Assembly (NCBI RefSeq): GCF_001426885.1
Contig: NZ_LMFP01000028.1
Coordinates: 1,032,168-1,096,167 of the forward strand
DNA length: 64,000 nucleotides
Source of the DNA: Pelomonas sp. Root1444
Lineage (GTDB): Bacteria > Pseudomonadota > Gammaproteobacteria > Burkholderiales > Burkholderiaceae_C
Reading direction: 5' to 3'
Shown: one piece after another, positions 8,352 through 16,285 of the stretch
Layout of the letters: every line of letters begins with the position of its first letter
How positions within the stretch are numbered: position 1 is the first letter of the stretch
Program-made: the position numbers and the translations under genes
The notes under the pieces: model-generated
The model's input: only the letters and a program-made list of their open reading frames with translations
Databases searched by the model: none
What the model was told of the DNA's origin: nothing

Positions 8352-9428
8352 TCAGGATGCGGTCGCGGGGGCGCTGTCGCGCAGCGTGAGATGGACCGGC
8401 ATCGTGCGCGGCCCGGCGCGCTCGCCGCGCAGTTGGCCCAGCAGCGCCTCGACCAGCTCGGCGCCCGCTTCCGCGACGGGCTGGTGCACCGTCGTCAGCG
8501 GCGGCTCGCAGTAGGCGGCCAGCGGCATGTCGTCGTAGCCGATGACGGCCACGTCGCCCGGCACGCTGCGCCCGATGCCGCGCAGCGCCTGGATGGTCAG
8601 CAGGGCCAGCACGTCGCTGCAGCAGACGACGCCGTCGAAGCCCCGCTGCGCGGCGCAGAACTCACGCACGATGCCGGTCGCGACGCCGGGCTCGAAAGGC
8701 GCGGCCAGCTCCAGCGCCGGGTCCACCGGCATGCCGGCCTCGCGCAGCGCCTGGGCATAGCCCTGGCGGCGCAGCCAGACCTCGGGCAGGTGGGCATCGC
8801 CGACGAAGGCAATGCGCCGCCGCCCCATCTGCAGCAGATGGCGCGTGGCGAGCGTGCCGCCGAGCACGTTGTCGCCGCCCACGCTGCAGTAGAGCTGCTG
8901 CGGCATCTCGCCGCCCCACACCACCAGCGGCAGCTTGCGCGCGGCCATTTCGTTGAGCTGGTCGTGGTGGCGCCACTGGCCGATCAGCACGACGCCGATG
9001 GCCTTGCCCGAGTCGAACCAGTGCGAGGCCAGGTCCAGGTGCTCGGCATCGACGCGCGAGAGCAGCATGTCGTAGCCGCGGTCGGTCAGCGCGTCGGCGA
9101 TGGAGCCGACGATGGACAGGAAGAACGGGTCGGAGATGTGCTGGCGCGACTTGGCATCGAACGGCACGACGACGGCGACCGTCTTGTTCTCCTGCAGGCG
9201 CAGGTTGCGCGCGCCGAAGTTGATCGAGTAGTTCAGGGAGCGGGCCAGCTCGGCCACGCGCTGGCGGGTCTCGGCATTGACGAGTTCGCTGCCGTTCAGC
9301 GCCCGCGACACGGTGGAGACGGACACGCCGGCCAGGCGCGCGATGTCGACCATCTGCAGCCGCCGCTGTTCGCTGGCGCTGCCGTCGGCGGACCCGGGGG
9401 AAGCTTTGGACTTGGGCATCCACGGCAT
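8352..9428 (-). CDS. LacI-family transcriptional regulator
   Basis: Cytoplasmic sugar-responsive DNA-binding protein of about 358 residues. The helix-turn-helix is clear (MVDIARLAGVSVSTVSRALNG), followed by the hinge and a periplasmic-binding-protein-like effector domain (VAVVVPFD ... GVVLIGQW ... VAVIGYDDMPLA). The start is uncertain: ATGs at 9428 and 9419 and a TTG at 9455 are in frame, none with a strong ribosome-binding site. The gene precedes the sucrose operon on the same strand, with 236 bp and a palindrome between them, so it most likely controls that operon, with a sugar or sugar phosphate as inducer. Confidence 0.88.
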   Translation of the reverse strand: MPWMPKSKASPGSADGSASEQRRLQMVDIARLAGVSVSTVSRALNGSELVNAETRQRVAELARSLNYSINFGARNLRLQENKTVAVVVPFDAKSRQHISDPFFLSIVGSIADALTDRGYDMLLSRVDAEHLDLASHWFDSGKAIGVVLIGQWRHHDQLNEMAARKLPLVVWGGEMPQQLYCSVGGDNVLGGTLATRHLLQMGRRRIAFVGDAHLPEVWLRRQGYAQALREAGMPVDPALELAAPFEPGVATGIVREFCAAQRGFDGVVCCSDVLALLTIQALRGIGRSVPGDVAVIGYDDMPLAAYCEPPLTTVHQPVAEAGAELVEALLGQLRGERAGPRTMPVHLTLRDSAPATAS

Positions 9429-9442
9429 CGTCGCAGGGGCGG

Positions 9443-9452
9443 TTGCAATCGA
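9443..9452. promoter_or_regulatory. Operator half-site before the lacI-type gene
   Basis: TTGCAATCGA is identical to ten bases of the palindrome at 8218-8235, but the second half is degenerate here. It sits within 30 bp of the probable start of the regulator, so it may allow weak self-repression. If translation starts at the TTG at 9455 it would lie inside the coding region. Confidence 0.4.
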
Positions 9453-9474
9453 CAAGCAGAGGCTTCCCGGGCAA

Positions 9475-9501
9475 GAAAAAAGGCCGGCTTGCGCCGGCCT
9501 T
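9475..9501 (-). terminator. Rho-independent terminator of the MHS transporter gene
   Basis: On the minus strand a nine-base-pair stem (AAGGCCGGC with GCCGGCCTT), a four-base loop and a run of six T follow the stop of the gene at 9556. It also insulates the regulator gene that begins just beyond. Confidence 0.85.
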
Positions 9502-9555
9502 GATTCAACGACCTGGCCACGCGGCGTGCTTACCGCGCGACCCGGGTTGAAAGCT

Positions 9556-11235
9556 TCAGTCCTTGGCGTAGATGTCCACGTCCTTGGTCTCGCGCACGAA
9601 CAGCACGCCGATGACGAAGGTCATCATGGCGATGACGATCGGGTACCACAGGCCGTGATAGATGTTGCCGTTCTGGGCCACCATCGCGAACGTGATGGAG
9701 GGCAGCATGCCGCCGAACCAGCCGTTGCCGATGTGGTACGGCAGGCTCATCGAGGTGTAGCGGATGCGGGTCGGGAACAGCTCGACCAGCATGGCTGCGA
9801 TCGGGCCGTAGACCATGGTCACGTACAGCACCAGCACGAACAGGATGGCAATGACCATCGGCACGTTGGCCTTGGCCATGTCGGCCTTGGCCGGGTAGCC
9901 GGCGGCCTTCATCGCCTCGCCCAGTTCCTTCTTGAAGGCCGCGATGGCCTTCGTGGACGCTTCGTCGAACTTGTGCTCGGTCAGCTTGCTGGCGGTCGGG
10001 ACGGCGATTTCCTTGTCGCCGACGCGCACGATGGTCGGCGAACCGGCCGGTGCCTCGACCGTTTCAGAGCTCGCCGACGACTGGGCCAACGCACGCTTGG
10101 CGATGTCGCAGGCGCTGGTGAAGTCGACCTCACGCGCCGTCGGGCTGCCCTGGAAGGAGCAGTTGGCCATGTTGGTGCTCAGCGTGACCTTGGAGGTTTC
10201 CTGCGCGCGGGCCAGGTCCGGGTTGGCCGCGCCGGTCAGCGCCTTGAACAGCGGGAAGTACGTGACGGCAGCCAGGAGCAGGCCGGCCATGATGATGGGC
10301 TTGCGACCGATCTTGTCGGACAGCGTGCCGAAGATGACGAAGAACGGCGTGCCCAGCAGCAGTGCGATCGCGATCCAGATGTTGGCGCTGGCGGCTTCGA
10401 CCTTGAGGACCGAGGTCAGGAAGAACAGCGCGTAGAACTGGCCCGTGTACCAGACCACGCCCTGACCGGCAACCAGGCCGAAGAGGGCCAGCAGCACGAT
10501 CTTCAGGTTCTTCCACTGGCCGAAGGACTCGGACAGCGGCGCCTTGGAGGTCTTGCCCTCGGCCTTCATCTTCTGGAAGGCGGGCGATTCGTTCATGCTC
10601 AAACGAATCCACACCGAGATGCCCAGCAGCAGGATGGAGACGATGAACGGAATGCGCCAGCCCCACTCGCCGAATTCCTTCTCGCCCAGCGAGGTGCGCA
10701 CGCCGAGGATGACCATCAGCGACAGGAACAGGCCCAGCGTCGCGGTCGTCTGGATCCACGAGGTGTAGGCGCCGCGCTTGCCGTGCGGCGCGTGCTCGGC
10801 CACGTAGGTGGCCGCGCCGCCGTACTCACCGCCCAGGGCCAGGCCCTGCAGCAGGCGCAGGCCGATCAGGATGACCGGGGCTGCAGCGCCGATGGTGGCG
10901 TAGGTGGGCAGGATGCCGACGATGAAGGTCGACAAGCCCATGATCAGGATGGTGACCAGGAAGGTGTACTTGCGGCCGATCATGTCGCCCAGGCGGCCGA
11001 ACACCAGCGCGCCGAAGGGGCGCACGATGAAGCCTGCGGCGAAGGCCATCAGCGACGCGATGAACGCGGCGCCCGGTTCCAGGCCGGCGAAGAACTGCTT
11101 GGCGATGATGGCCGCCAGCGAGCCGTAGAGATAGAAGTCGTACCACTCGAACACCGTGCCCAGCGAGGAGGCGAAGATGACCTTCTTCTCCTCTTTGGTC
11201 ATCGGCGTCGCGGCCGTGGAAGTCGCAGTTGCCAT
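9556..11235 (-). CDS. MFS transporter of the metabolite:H+ symporter (MHS) family with a large loop
   Basis: Inner-membrane proton symporter of 559 residues. The N-terminal half has the MHS signatures: FEWYDFYLYGSLAA in helix 1, FGRLGDMIGRKYTFL between helices 2 and 3, and GLALGGEYGGAATYVAEH in helix 4-5. About 130 mostly polar residues (roughly 340-470) are inserted in the C-terminal half, after LLAAVTYFPLFKAL and before VPMVIAILFVLVLYV, where most MHS members have a short loop. Family substrates include citrate, ketoglutarate, proline and shikimate; none can be chosen here. It stands alone with its own ribosome-binding site (CGGAGA) and terminator; the 206 bp upstream hold no gene. Confidence 0.87.
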   Translation of the reverse strand: MATATSTAATPMTKEEKKVIFASSLGTVFEWYDFYLYGSLAAIIAKQFFAGLEPGAAFIASLMAFAAGFIVRPFGALVFGRLGDMIGRKYTFLVTILIMGLSTFIVGILPTYATIGAAAPVILIGLRLLQGLALGGEYGGAATYVAEHAPHGKRGAYTSWIQTTATLGLFLSLMVILGVRTSLGEKEFGEWGWRIPFIVSILLLGISVWIRLSMNESPAFQKMKAEGKTSKAPLSESFGQWKNLKIVLLALFGLVAGQGVVWYTGQFYALFFLTSVLKVEAASANIWIAIALLLGTPFFVIFGTLSDKIGRKPIIMAGLLLAAVTYFPLFKALTGAANPDLARAQETSKVTLSTNMANCSFQGSPTAREVDFTSACDIAKRALAQSSASSETVEAPAGSPTIVRVGDKEIAVPTASKLTEHKFDEASTKAIAAFKKELGEAMKAAGYPAKADMAKANVPMVIAILFVLVLYVTMVYGPIAAMLVELFPTRIRYTSMSLPYHIGNGWFGGMLPSITFAMVAQNGNIYHGLWYPIVIAMMTFVIGVLFVRETKDVDIYAKD

Positions 11236-11441
11236 GAAAAGTCTCCGTTAGTCGGACCACCCCACGTCGGAGCTGTCCTTGGGCCGGACTATTCACAGCC
11301 CCTCTGACCGTGTTCTGACGCGAGTCTGAATCGAGGCTGACAAACTCCGTACGAACCCGCAGTTCGCATTTCTCAATGCGGGAACTGAAGCCCTTGCCGG
11401 GTAAATCCCGAGTCTGTTTGTGAGGGTGGGATTGACGCGGA

Positions 11442-12101
11442 TCAGTGCTTGCGCGAGACACCGGGCCGGGGGCGCCCGGCCTCTTCCCAGACGCCGCTGC
11501 GGAACCACGGGTCACCCTCCAGCGACGCACGCAGCATCGGCAGCGCGTCCTGGCCCCAGAACAGGCGGCCATCGAGCTCGATGGTCGGCACGCCGAAGAC
11601 ACCCAGCGCCAGCGCCGCCTCGGTTTCGCTGCGCAGCCGCTGCTTGACGGCCTCGCTGGCCGGGTCCTGCGCAGGGGCCAGACGCTCGGTCAGCGCAGCC
11701 AGGCGCGCCGCATCGTTCGCGTCTGCCCCGGCGCCGCGCCAGACGTGATGGAACAGTTGCTCGGCGACCCAGCGTCCCGGCGTGTCGCCCGGCTGCCCCT
11801 GCGGCGCCGCGCAGGCCCAGGCCAGGCGCAGCAGCGGCAGCGGGTTGAAGGGATGCTGGGCCGGCGGGTCGAGCACGATGCCTTGCGTGTGCGCCAGCCA
11901 GGCCACCTGGCGGAAGGTCCAGCGCCGCTTGCTTTCGATCTCGGCCGGGCCCTTCTGCCCCAGCGCCTGCAGCAGCGCCGCGAACAGGATGGGGCGGTAG
12001 ACCACCTCCACGCTGTGCCCGGCGAGCGCCTCGGGCAGCGCCTCGAAGGCCAGGGCCGCATAGGGCGAGATGGGGTCGAAATAAAAGGTCAGCTGCTTCA
12101 T
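11442..12101 (-). CDS. DsbA-like 2-hydroxychromene-2-carboxylate isomerase family protein
   Basis: A 219-residue thioredoxin-fold protein of the kappa-class GST/HCCA isomerase group. The N-terminus FYFDPISPYAALAFEALP has SPYA where disulfide oxidoreductases carry CxxC, so a redox role is unlikely. GVFGVPTIELDGRLFWGQD near residue 170 is the family's second signature. In known pathways the enzyme isomerises naphthalene-derived chromene carboxylate with glutathione, but no aromatic-degradation genes are nearby, so the substrate is open. Its ATG overlaps the DUF1289 stop as ATGA. Confidence 0.8.
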   Translation of the reverse strand: MKQLTFYFDPISPYAALAFEALPEALAGHSVEVVYRPILFAALLQALGQKGPAEIESKRRWTFRQVAWLAHTQGIVLDPPAQHPFNPLPLLRLAWACAAPQGQPGDTPGRWVAEQLFHHVWRGAGADANDAARLAALTERLAPAQDPASEAVKQRLRSETEAALALGVFGVPTIELDGRLFWGQDALPMLRASLEGDPWFRSGVWEEAGRPRPGVSRKH

Positions 12102-12313
12102 GGGTCAAGGGTCGTGACGAATGCGGGGCCGAGCCAGAGGCCGCGGCGCTGCAGTTCGATGCGGCGCGGCGGCAACTGGTCGAGGATGTGGCGCTGCACC
12201 GCTTCGGGCGCGCCGCCCCAGCCGGCGATCTCGCCCAGCGTGCGCGCGCAGCCACGGCACCAGCCGCTGGCGTTGTCCATCTGGCAGACGTTAGTGCACG
12301 GAGACGCCACCAT
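12098..12313 (-). CDS. DUF1289 (YdhL-like) small Cys-rich protein
   Basis: A 71-residue protein with four cysteines at the start (Cys6, Cys10, Cys19, Cys22; SPCTNVC ... WCRGC), the pattern of DUF1289, followed by R-T-L-x-E-I-x-x-W. The Cys set suggests metal or Fe-S binding, which is unproven. It lies between the ybaK-like gene (5-bp gap) and the isomerase (4-bp overlap), so all three are probably one transcript. Confidence 0.8.
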   Translation of the reverse strand: MVASPCTNVCQMDNASGWCRGCARTLGEIAGWGGAPEAVQRHILDQLPPRRIELQRRGLWLGPAFVTTLDP

Positions 12314-12318
12314 CGCCG

Positions 12319-12822
12319 TCAGCCCTGCACGACGTCGATCACCGGCGCGCCCGTGAGCGTCTCCAGTTCGCCAGGGGTCAGCTTGAACACGCCGTTGGGG
12401 TGCCCGGCGGCGGCCCAGATGATGTCGAAGCGGAACAGCTCGCGGTCGATGAAGAGCTGCGGCGGCGGCGCACCGTCGGCCGGCGCGAAGCCGGCGGGCG
12501 ACACGCCGCCGATGGAGAAGCCCGTGCGCGCCTTGACGAAGTCGGCATCGGCGCGGCCCAGGGCGCCGGTATGGGGCTTGAGCTTGGCCTCGTCGACGCG
12601 CCTGTCGCCCGAGGTGATGACGAGCACGGCCGCGTCATCAGCCTTGCGCCGGAAGACGACGGACTTGGCGATCTGGCCCAGCGTCACGCCGAGCGCGTCG
12701 GCGGCCTCCTGGGCGGTGCGGGCCGCCACGTCCAGCCACAGCGGGCGGTGGGGGTGGGCGCGCGCCGCGAGCGCGGCGCTGACGCGCTGGAAACCTTCGG
12801 GTCGGGTGTCGAGTTCAGCCAT
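12319..12822 (-). CDS. YbaK/EbsC-type aminoacyl-tRNA deacylase
   Basis: A 167-residue YbaK/ProRS-insertion domain protein. Family members hydrolyse mischarged tRNAs such as Cys-tRNA(Pro). The conserved lysine region (IAKSVVFRR, residues 45-53) and the substrate-pocket loop GFSIGGVSPAGF around 101-112 are present. It has no tRNA synthetase domain and is the stand-alone form. First gene of a three-gene operon with DUF1289 and the isomerase. Confidence 0.85.
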   Translation of the reverse strand: MAELDTRPEGFQRVSAALAARAHPHRPLWLDVAARTAQEAADALGVTLGQIAKSVVFRRKADDAAVLVITSGDRRVDEAKLKPHTGALGRADADFVKARTGFSIGGVSPAGFAPADGAPPPQLFIDRELFRFDIIWAAAGHPNGVFKLTPGELETLTGAPVIDVVQG

Positions 12823-12855
12823 GGCCGCGATTGTGTCGCGGCCTCAAGCCCCACG

Positions 12856-13260
12856 TCAGTCGTGGCCCTTGCCTTTGCCGTGCCCCTTGCCCTTGTCCTT
12901 ATCCTTGCCATGTCCCTTGTCGTGGCCATGGCCATCGCCGCCCTGCCCGCTGTAGCGCTCCTGGTACCAGTCCTCGCGCACGAAGTAGACCGGCACGCCG
13001 CAGGCGTTGTACTTCGCGCAATGCTTGGCCCAGTTCTTCTGGTGGCCGGGCGGGATGCGCATGTAGACGGGCTCGACATGCACGGGCCGACGCTGCACCC
13101 AGACCGGCTGCGCCACCACGACGGGCGGCGGCGCGACGTTGCCGATGTCGATGCGGCCATAGAAACCGGGCTGGCCGACCTGGACGGACACGCCCACGTC
13201 GGTGGCCTGAGCGGCGCCGGCGAGCAGCAGCGCCGTCGCGGCAAGGATGATCTTCTTCAT
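12856..13260 (-). CDS. Small exported protein with His/Lys/Gly-rich tail
   Basis: A 134-residue protein starting at the ATG at 13260, with a clear signal peptide (MKKIILAATALLLAGAAQA). The mature part has Val/Pro-rich repeats (PPPVVVAQPVWVQRRPVHVEP), a conserved-looking block with two Cys (NWAKHCAKYNACGVPVYFV), and about 25 terminal residues made almost only of Gly, His, Lys and Asp. The tail could bind metal or polyanions. The block resembles periplasmic hypothetical proteins I recall from Burkholderiales, none with a known role. The frame continues upstream to 13572, but that part is a shadow of the next gene. Confidence 0.72.
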   Translation of the reverse strand: MKKIILAATALLLAGAAQATDVGVSVQVGQPGFYGRIDIGNVAPPPVVVAQPVWVQRRPVHVEPVYMRIPPGHQKNWAKHCAKYNACGVPVYFVREDWYQERYSGQGGDGHGHDKGHGKDKDKGKGHGKGKGHD

Positions 13261-13336
13261 GTGGTCTCCTTCATGGGATTCAGGCACGGTGCCCGCGGGA
13301 CCCTGCCGATCATAGGAGTACGCCAGGCGCGAGGCA

Positions 13337-14554
13337 TCAGCGCGGCGGCTCGGCGGCCAGCGGCGTGAACAGCGGGCTGGCCACGCGGACGGGAACCACG
13401 TCCAGGCGCGCGCCCAGCACCGTGTAGCCCTCACCGGCCACGCCCCCGCTGCGCCAACCGCAGAGCCCAGGGCCGCGGTGCAGGCGGAACTCGAAACCGA
13501 TGTCCGGCGCGAGCTCGCCGGGGCGGGGGTTGGCCCGGAAGGCGAGGCCGCGCACCTCGGGGGCGGGGCCATCCAGCAGCTGCGTCATGGCGCAGAGGAT
13601 GCAGCCGTCGCCGAGGATGTCGAGGAAATAGCGATCGGACTGCTGGCCGGGCTGGAAGCCCGGTGCGGCCGGATCCAGCCGCGGCTCGCGCAGCTTGTGC
13701 GGCGCTGGCGTGGTCTCGCCGCTGGCGAGGTCATGGCGGTCGCCAGGCTCCAGGTACGACAGCCGCGCGCCGCGCAGGTTGAAGGCCGGGAGCGCCGCAT
13801 CGTGCGTCGCTTCGCCGAGGTCGACCAGCACGGCACCGCTGCCGCCGATGACCTCCAGCTGCGCACCCTGGATGACGACGGCGGCGTTCTCGTCCACGCC
13901 CAGGCCCAGCCGATAGCCGAGCGCCTGCATGGCCGGCAGCATCCGGCCGATGCGGCCGCGCTTGAGGAAATGCTGGTCCACCAGCAGCGCGGCGTCGACG
14001 AAACCGAAGCCGCGGTCGTACTCTTGGCCGGCGCGCCACAGGCCCTTCAGCACGGCCAGGTTGTCCATCGCGTCGCGGAACATCACCCGGCTCATGACGG
14101 CCGCACCCGCGCTTGTGCCGGCAATGACGCCACCGGCCGCGAAGACGGCACGGATCGCGTCCAGCATCGCCGTCGGCCGGCCGTCGGGCTGCAGCGTGTC
14201 GACGAGGTACTCCTGGGCGCCGCCGGAGAAGAACACCGCCTTGCATGCGGCGACGCGGGCGATCACGGCGGGGTCGTGCAGCGTCGCCTGCAGGTCGACG
14301 CCGGCAAGGTGCGGCGCGATCGGCACGATCTCGGCGCGCGCGCCGCAGCGGTTCAACGCGGCGACGATCTGGGCGCCGGCGCGCTCGGGATCGTAGGCCG
14401 CCGTCGGGAAGACGGCGATGGGCGCCTGCGCGCCACCGGCTTCGTCGACGATGCGCTGCCAGACAGCGTCGCTGCCGGGTTTCAGCGCACCGCCGATGAC
14501 GATGACAGTGCCGGCGTGGGAAGGCGTTTGCAAGATGGTGCGCAGGCCCGGCAC
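13337..14554 (-). CDS. Cyanophycinase-like S51 peptidase, no signal peptide
   Basis: A 405-residue peptidase S51 family protein. Cyanophycinases cut the Asp-Arg storage polymer cyanophycin to beta-Asp-Arg dipeptides. The catalytic residues are present: Ser148 in AGTSAGAAVMS, His195 in VDQHFLKRGRIGRM and Glu222 in GVDENAAVV. The Gln after FFSGGAQ (Gln114) and the three Arg spaced as in known cyanophycin-binding enzymes are also kept. The start is a GTG at 14554; no signal peptide is visible, so it should be cytoplasmic. It follows the exported paralogue on the same strand by 116 bp, probably one operon. Confidence 0.85.
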   Translation of the reverse strand: MPGLRTILQTPSHAGTVIVIGGALKPGSDAVWQRIVDEAGGAQAPIAVFPTAAYDPERAGAQIVAALNRCGARAEIVPIAPHLAGVDLQATLHDPAVIARVAACKAVFFSGGAQEYLVDTLQPDGRPTAMLDAIRAVFAAGGVIAGTSAGAAVMSRVMFRDAMDNLAVLKGLWRAGQEYDRGFGFVDAALLVDQHFLKRGRIGRMLPAMQALGYRLGLGVDENAAVVIQGAQLEVIGGSGAVLVDLGEATHDAALPAFNLRGARLSYLEPGDRHDLASGETTPAPHKLREPRLDPAAPGFQPGQQSDRYFLDILGDGCILCAMTQLLDGPAPEVRGLAFRANPRPGELAPDIGFEFRLHRGPGLCGWRSGGVAGEGYTVLGARLDVVPVRVASPLFTPLAAEPPR

Positions 14555-14670
14555 GGCCGCCGGGCGTCAGGAGTCACAGGCTTGTCATCTTGGCAGGGCT
14601 GGCCCGGGTTCGACAACCGGGCGGCCTCGCGGAAAAGCAACGCTCGCGACAAACGAAGCCAGCGCGGCGT

Positions 14671-16110
14671 TCACCGCGGCGAGGAAGCGGGCGGCGGGGT
14701 GGGCGACGGGGCGGTGGCGGCAGCCGGTCGCGGCGGCGACCAGCCGCCGTACAGCGGCATCGGCAGGCGCACCGGCGTGATGTCCAGCAAGAGGTTGGTG
14801 ACGGTGAACTGCTCGCCACCGAATTCCTCGGTGCTCCAGCCCATCGAGTCCGAGCCCTTGTACAGGCGGAATAGGAAGCCCAGCTCGGCCAGCGGGTCGT
14901 TGGTGCGCGGCAGCACGTCGAACGCCAGGCCCTTGACCTCCTTTTGCACGCTGTCGATGAGGCGGCTCATCGCGCCCGAGACGGTCGAGTCGCCGAGCAT
15001 GTCGAGGTGGAAGACGTCGTCGGTGTAGTAGGGCTTGAAGTTGGGCGACTCGGCGTCGTGCACCTCGCCGCGCAGCTTCGGCGCCGAAGGCGTCGTCGAG
15101 CGCGCACGCATGTGATAGCGGTCACCATGCTCCAGGTAGGACAGGCGCGCGCCCTGCACGTTGAAGGCGCCGAGCGTGCTGTCGCTGCGCGCCTCGGTCA
15201 GGTCGACGATCATGGCCCCGCGGTCGCCGATGACCTCGATCTCGTCGCCGCGGATGATGGCCGCGGTGTTCTCGTCCACGCCCAGGCCCAGCTTGTAGCC
15301 CTTGGCCATCATCAGCGGGATCATGCGGCCGAAGCGGCCGCGCTTCAGGAAGTGCTGGTCCACGAACAGGTGCGGGCCGACGAAACCCAGGCCCCGGTCG
15401 ACCTGCTTGCCGTCGGCGAAGCGCCCCTTCAGGACATTGATGACGCTGGGTGCGTCACGGAACATCACGGTGCTCATGATGGCCGCGCCGGCCGACGTGC
15501 CGGCGACGACACCGCCCTTGCGGTAGACATCCCAGATCGCCTCCAGCATGGGCGTGCTCTGGCCGCCGGGCTGCAGCACGTCGACGATGCGTTCCTGCGT
15601 GCCACCGGTGAAGAAGATGCCCTTGGCGGCCTTCACCTTGGCGATCAGCGACGGGTCGCGCACGACCTTGTTCAGGTCCACCCACAGGAACTTGGGAGCC
15701 ACGGGCAGGGCTTCGGCGACGGCGCCGCGGCGCTGCAGCAGGTCAACGACCTGTTTGGCGCTGGCTTCGGGGTCCTCGCTGGCGGTGCCGAAAACAACGA
15801 AGCGTGCACCCTTGCCGCCGGCCAGCTGCACGATGCGCTGCCAGACCTCGTCGTTGTCCGCCTTCAGCGCGCCGCCGATGGGCACGGCATAGCCGCGGAT
15901 GGCGGGTTCGGGGTCCACCGGCGGCAGCAATGGCGACTCGCCCTGCGCCGGCTTGGCAGGCGCCGCAGCCGGTGCCGCCGGGCGCGGTGTCGTGGCGGGC
16001 TTGGCCGCCTTGGCCTGCGGCGTGCTCGCGGCAACCGCCGTCGGGGGAGCCGCCTGCGCGCCCATGGCCCATGCCATCGCCGCCACACCGGCCCAGATCC
16101 ATGCCCTCAT
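14671..16110 (-). CDS. Exported cyanophycinase-like S51 peptidase
   Basis: A 479-residue S51 peptidase. The first 20 residues (MRAWIWAGVAAMAWAMGAQA) are a signal peptide, followed by an Ala/Pro-rich linker to about residue 70. The catalytic core has Gln172, Ser206 (AGTSAGAAIMS), His253 (VDQHFLKRGRFGRM) and Glu280 (GVDENTA). The C-terminus ends in a Pro/Ala/Ser-rich tail. The ribosome-binding site is strong (AAGGAGG). It is the first gene of a pair with the cytoplasmic paralogue and is divergent from a TonB-dependent receptor across 175 bp. It probably degrades cyanophycin or another isopeptide outside the cytoplasm. Confidence 0.86.
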   Translation of the reverse strand: MRAWIWAGVAAMAWAMGAQAAPPTAVAASTPQAKAAKPATTPRPAAPAAAPAKPAQGESPLLPPVDPEPAIRGYAVPIGGALKADNDEVWQRIVQLAGGKGARFVVFGTASEDPEASAKQVVDLLQRRGAVAEALPVAPKFLWVDLNKVVRDPSLIAKVKAAKGIFFTGGTQERIVDVLQPGGQSTPMLEAIWDVYRKGGVVAGTSAGAAIMSTVMFRDAPSVINVLKGRFADGKQVDRGLGFVGPHLFVDQHFLKRGRFGRMIPLMMAKGYKLGLGVDENTAAIIRGDEIEVIGDRGAMIVDLTEARSDSTLGAFNVQGARLSYLEHGDRYHMRARSTTPSAPKLRGEVHDAESPNFKPYYTDDVFHLDMLGDSTVSGAMSRLIDSVQKEVKGLAFDVLPRTNDPLAELGFLFRLYKGSDSMGWSTEEFGGEQFTVTNLLLDITPVRLPMPLYGGWSPPRPAAATAPSPTPPPASSPR

Positions 16111-16285
16111 GCGTACACCCCTCCTTGGTCAGACTGCGCGCATGATGACAGAGCGCCGAAGACGGATTCGCCCCTAGTTCTAACGACATGCAGCGTGGCG
16201 TGCGCGAGACGATCCCGCCGTCGTGGGACAGGCAGCCAGTGCCGCCGTGCCTAGACTGCGCCGAACCACTCCGGGAGATCCGTTG

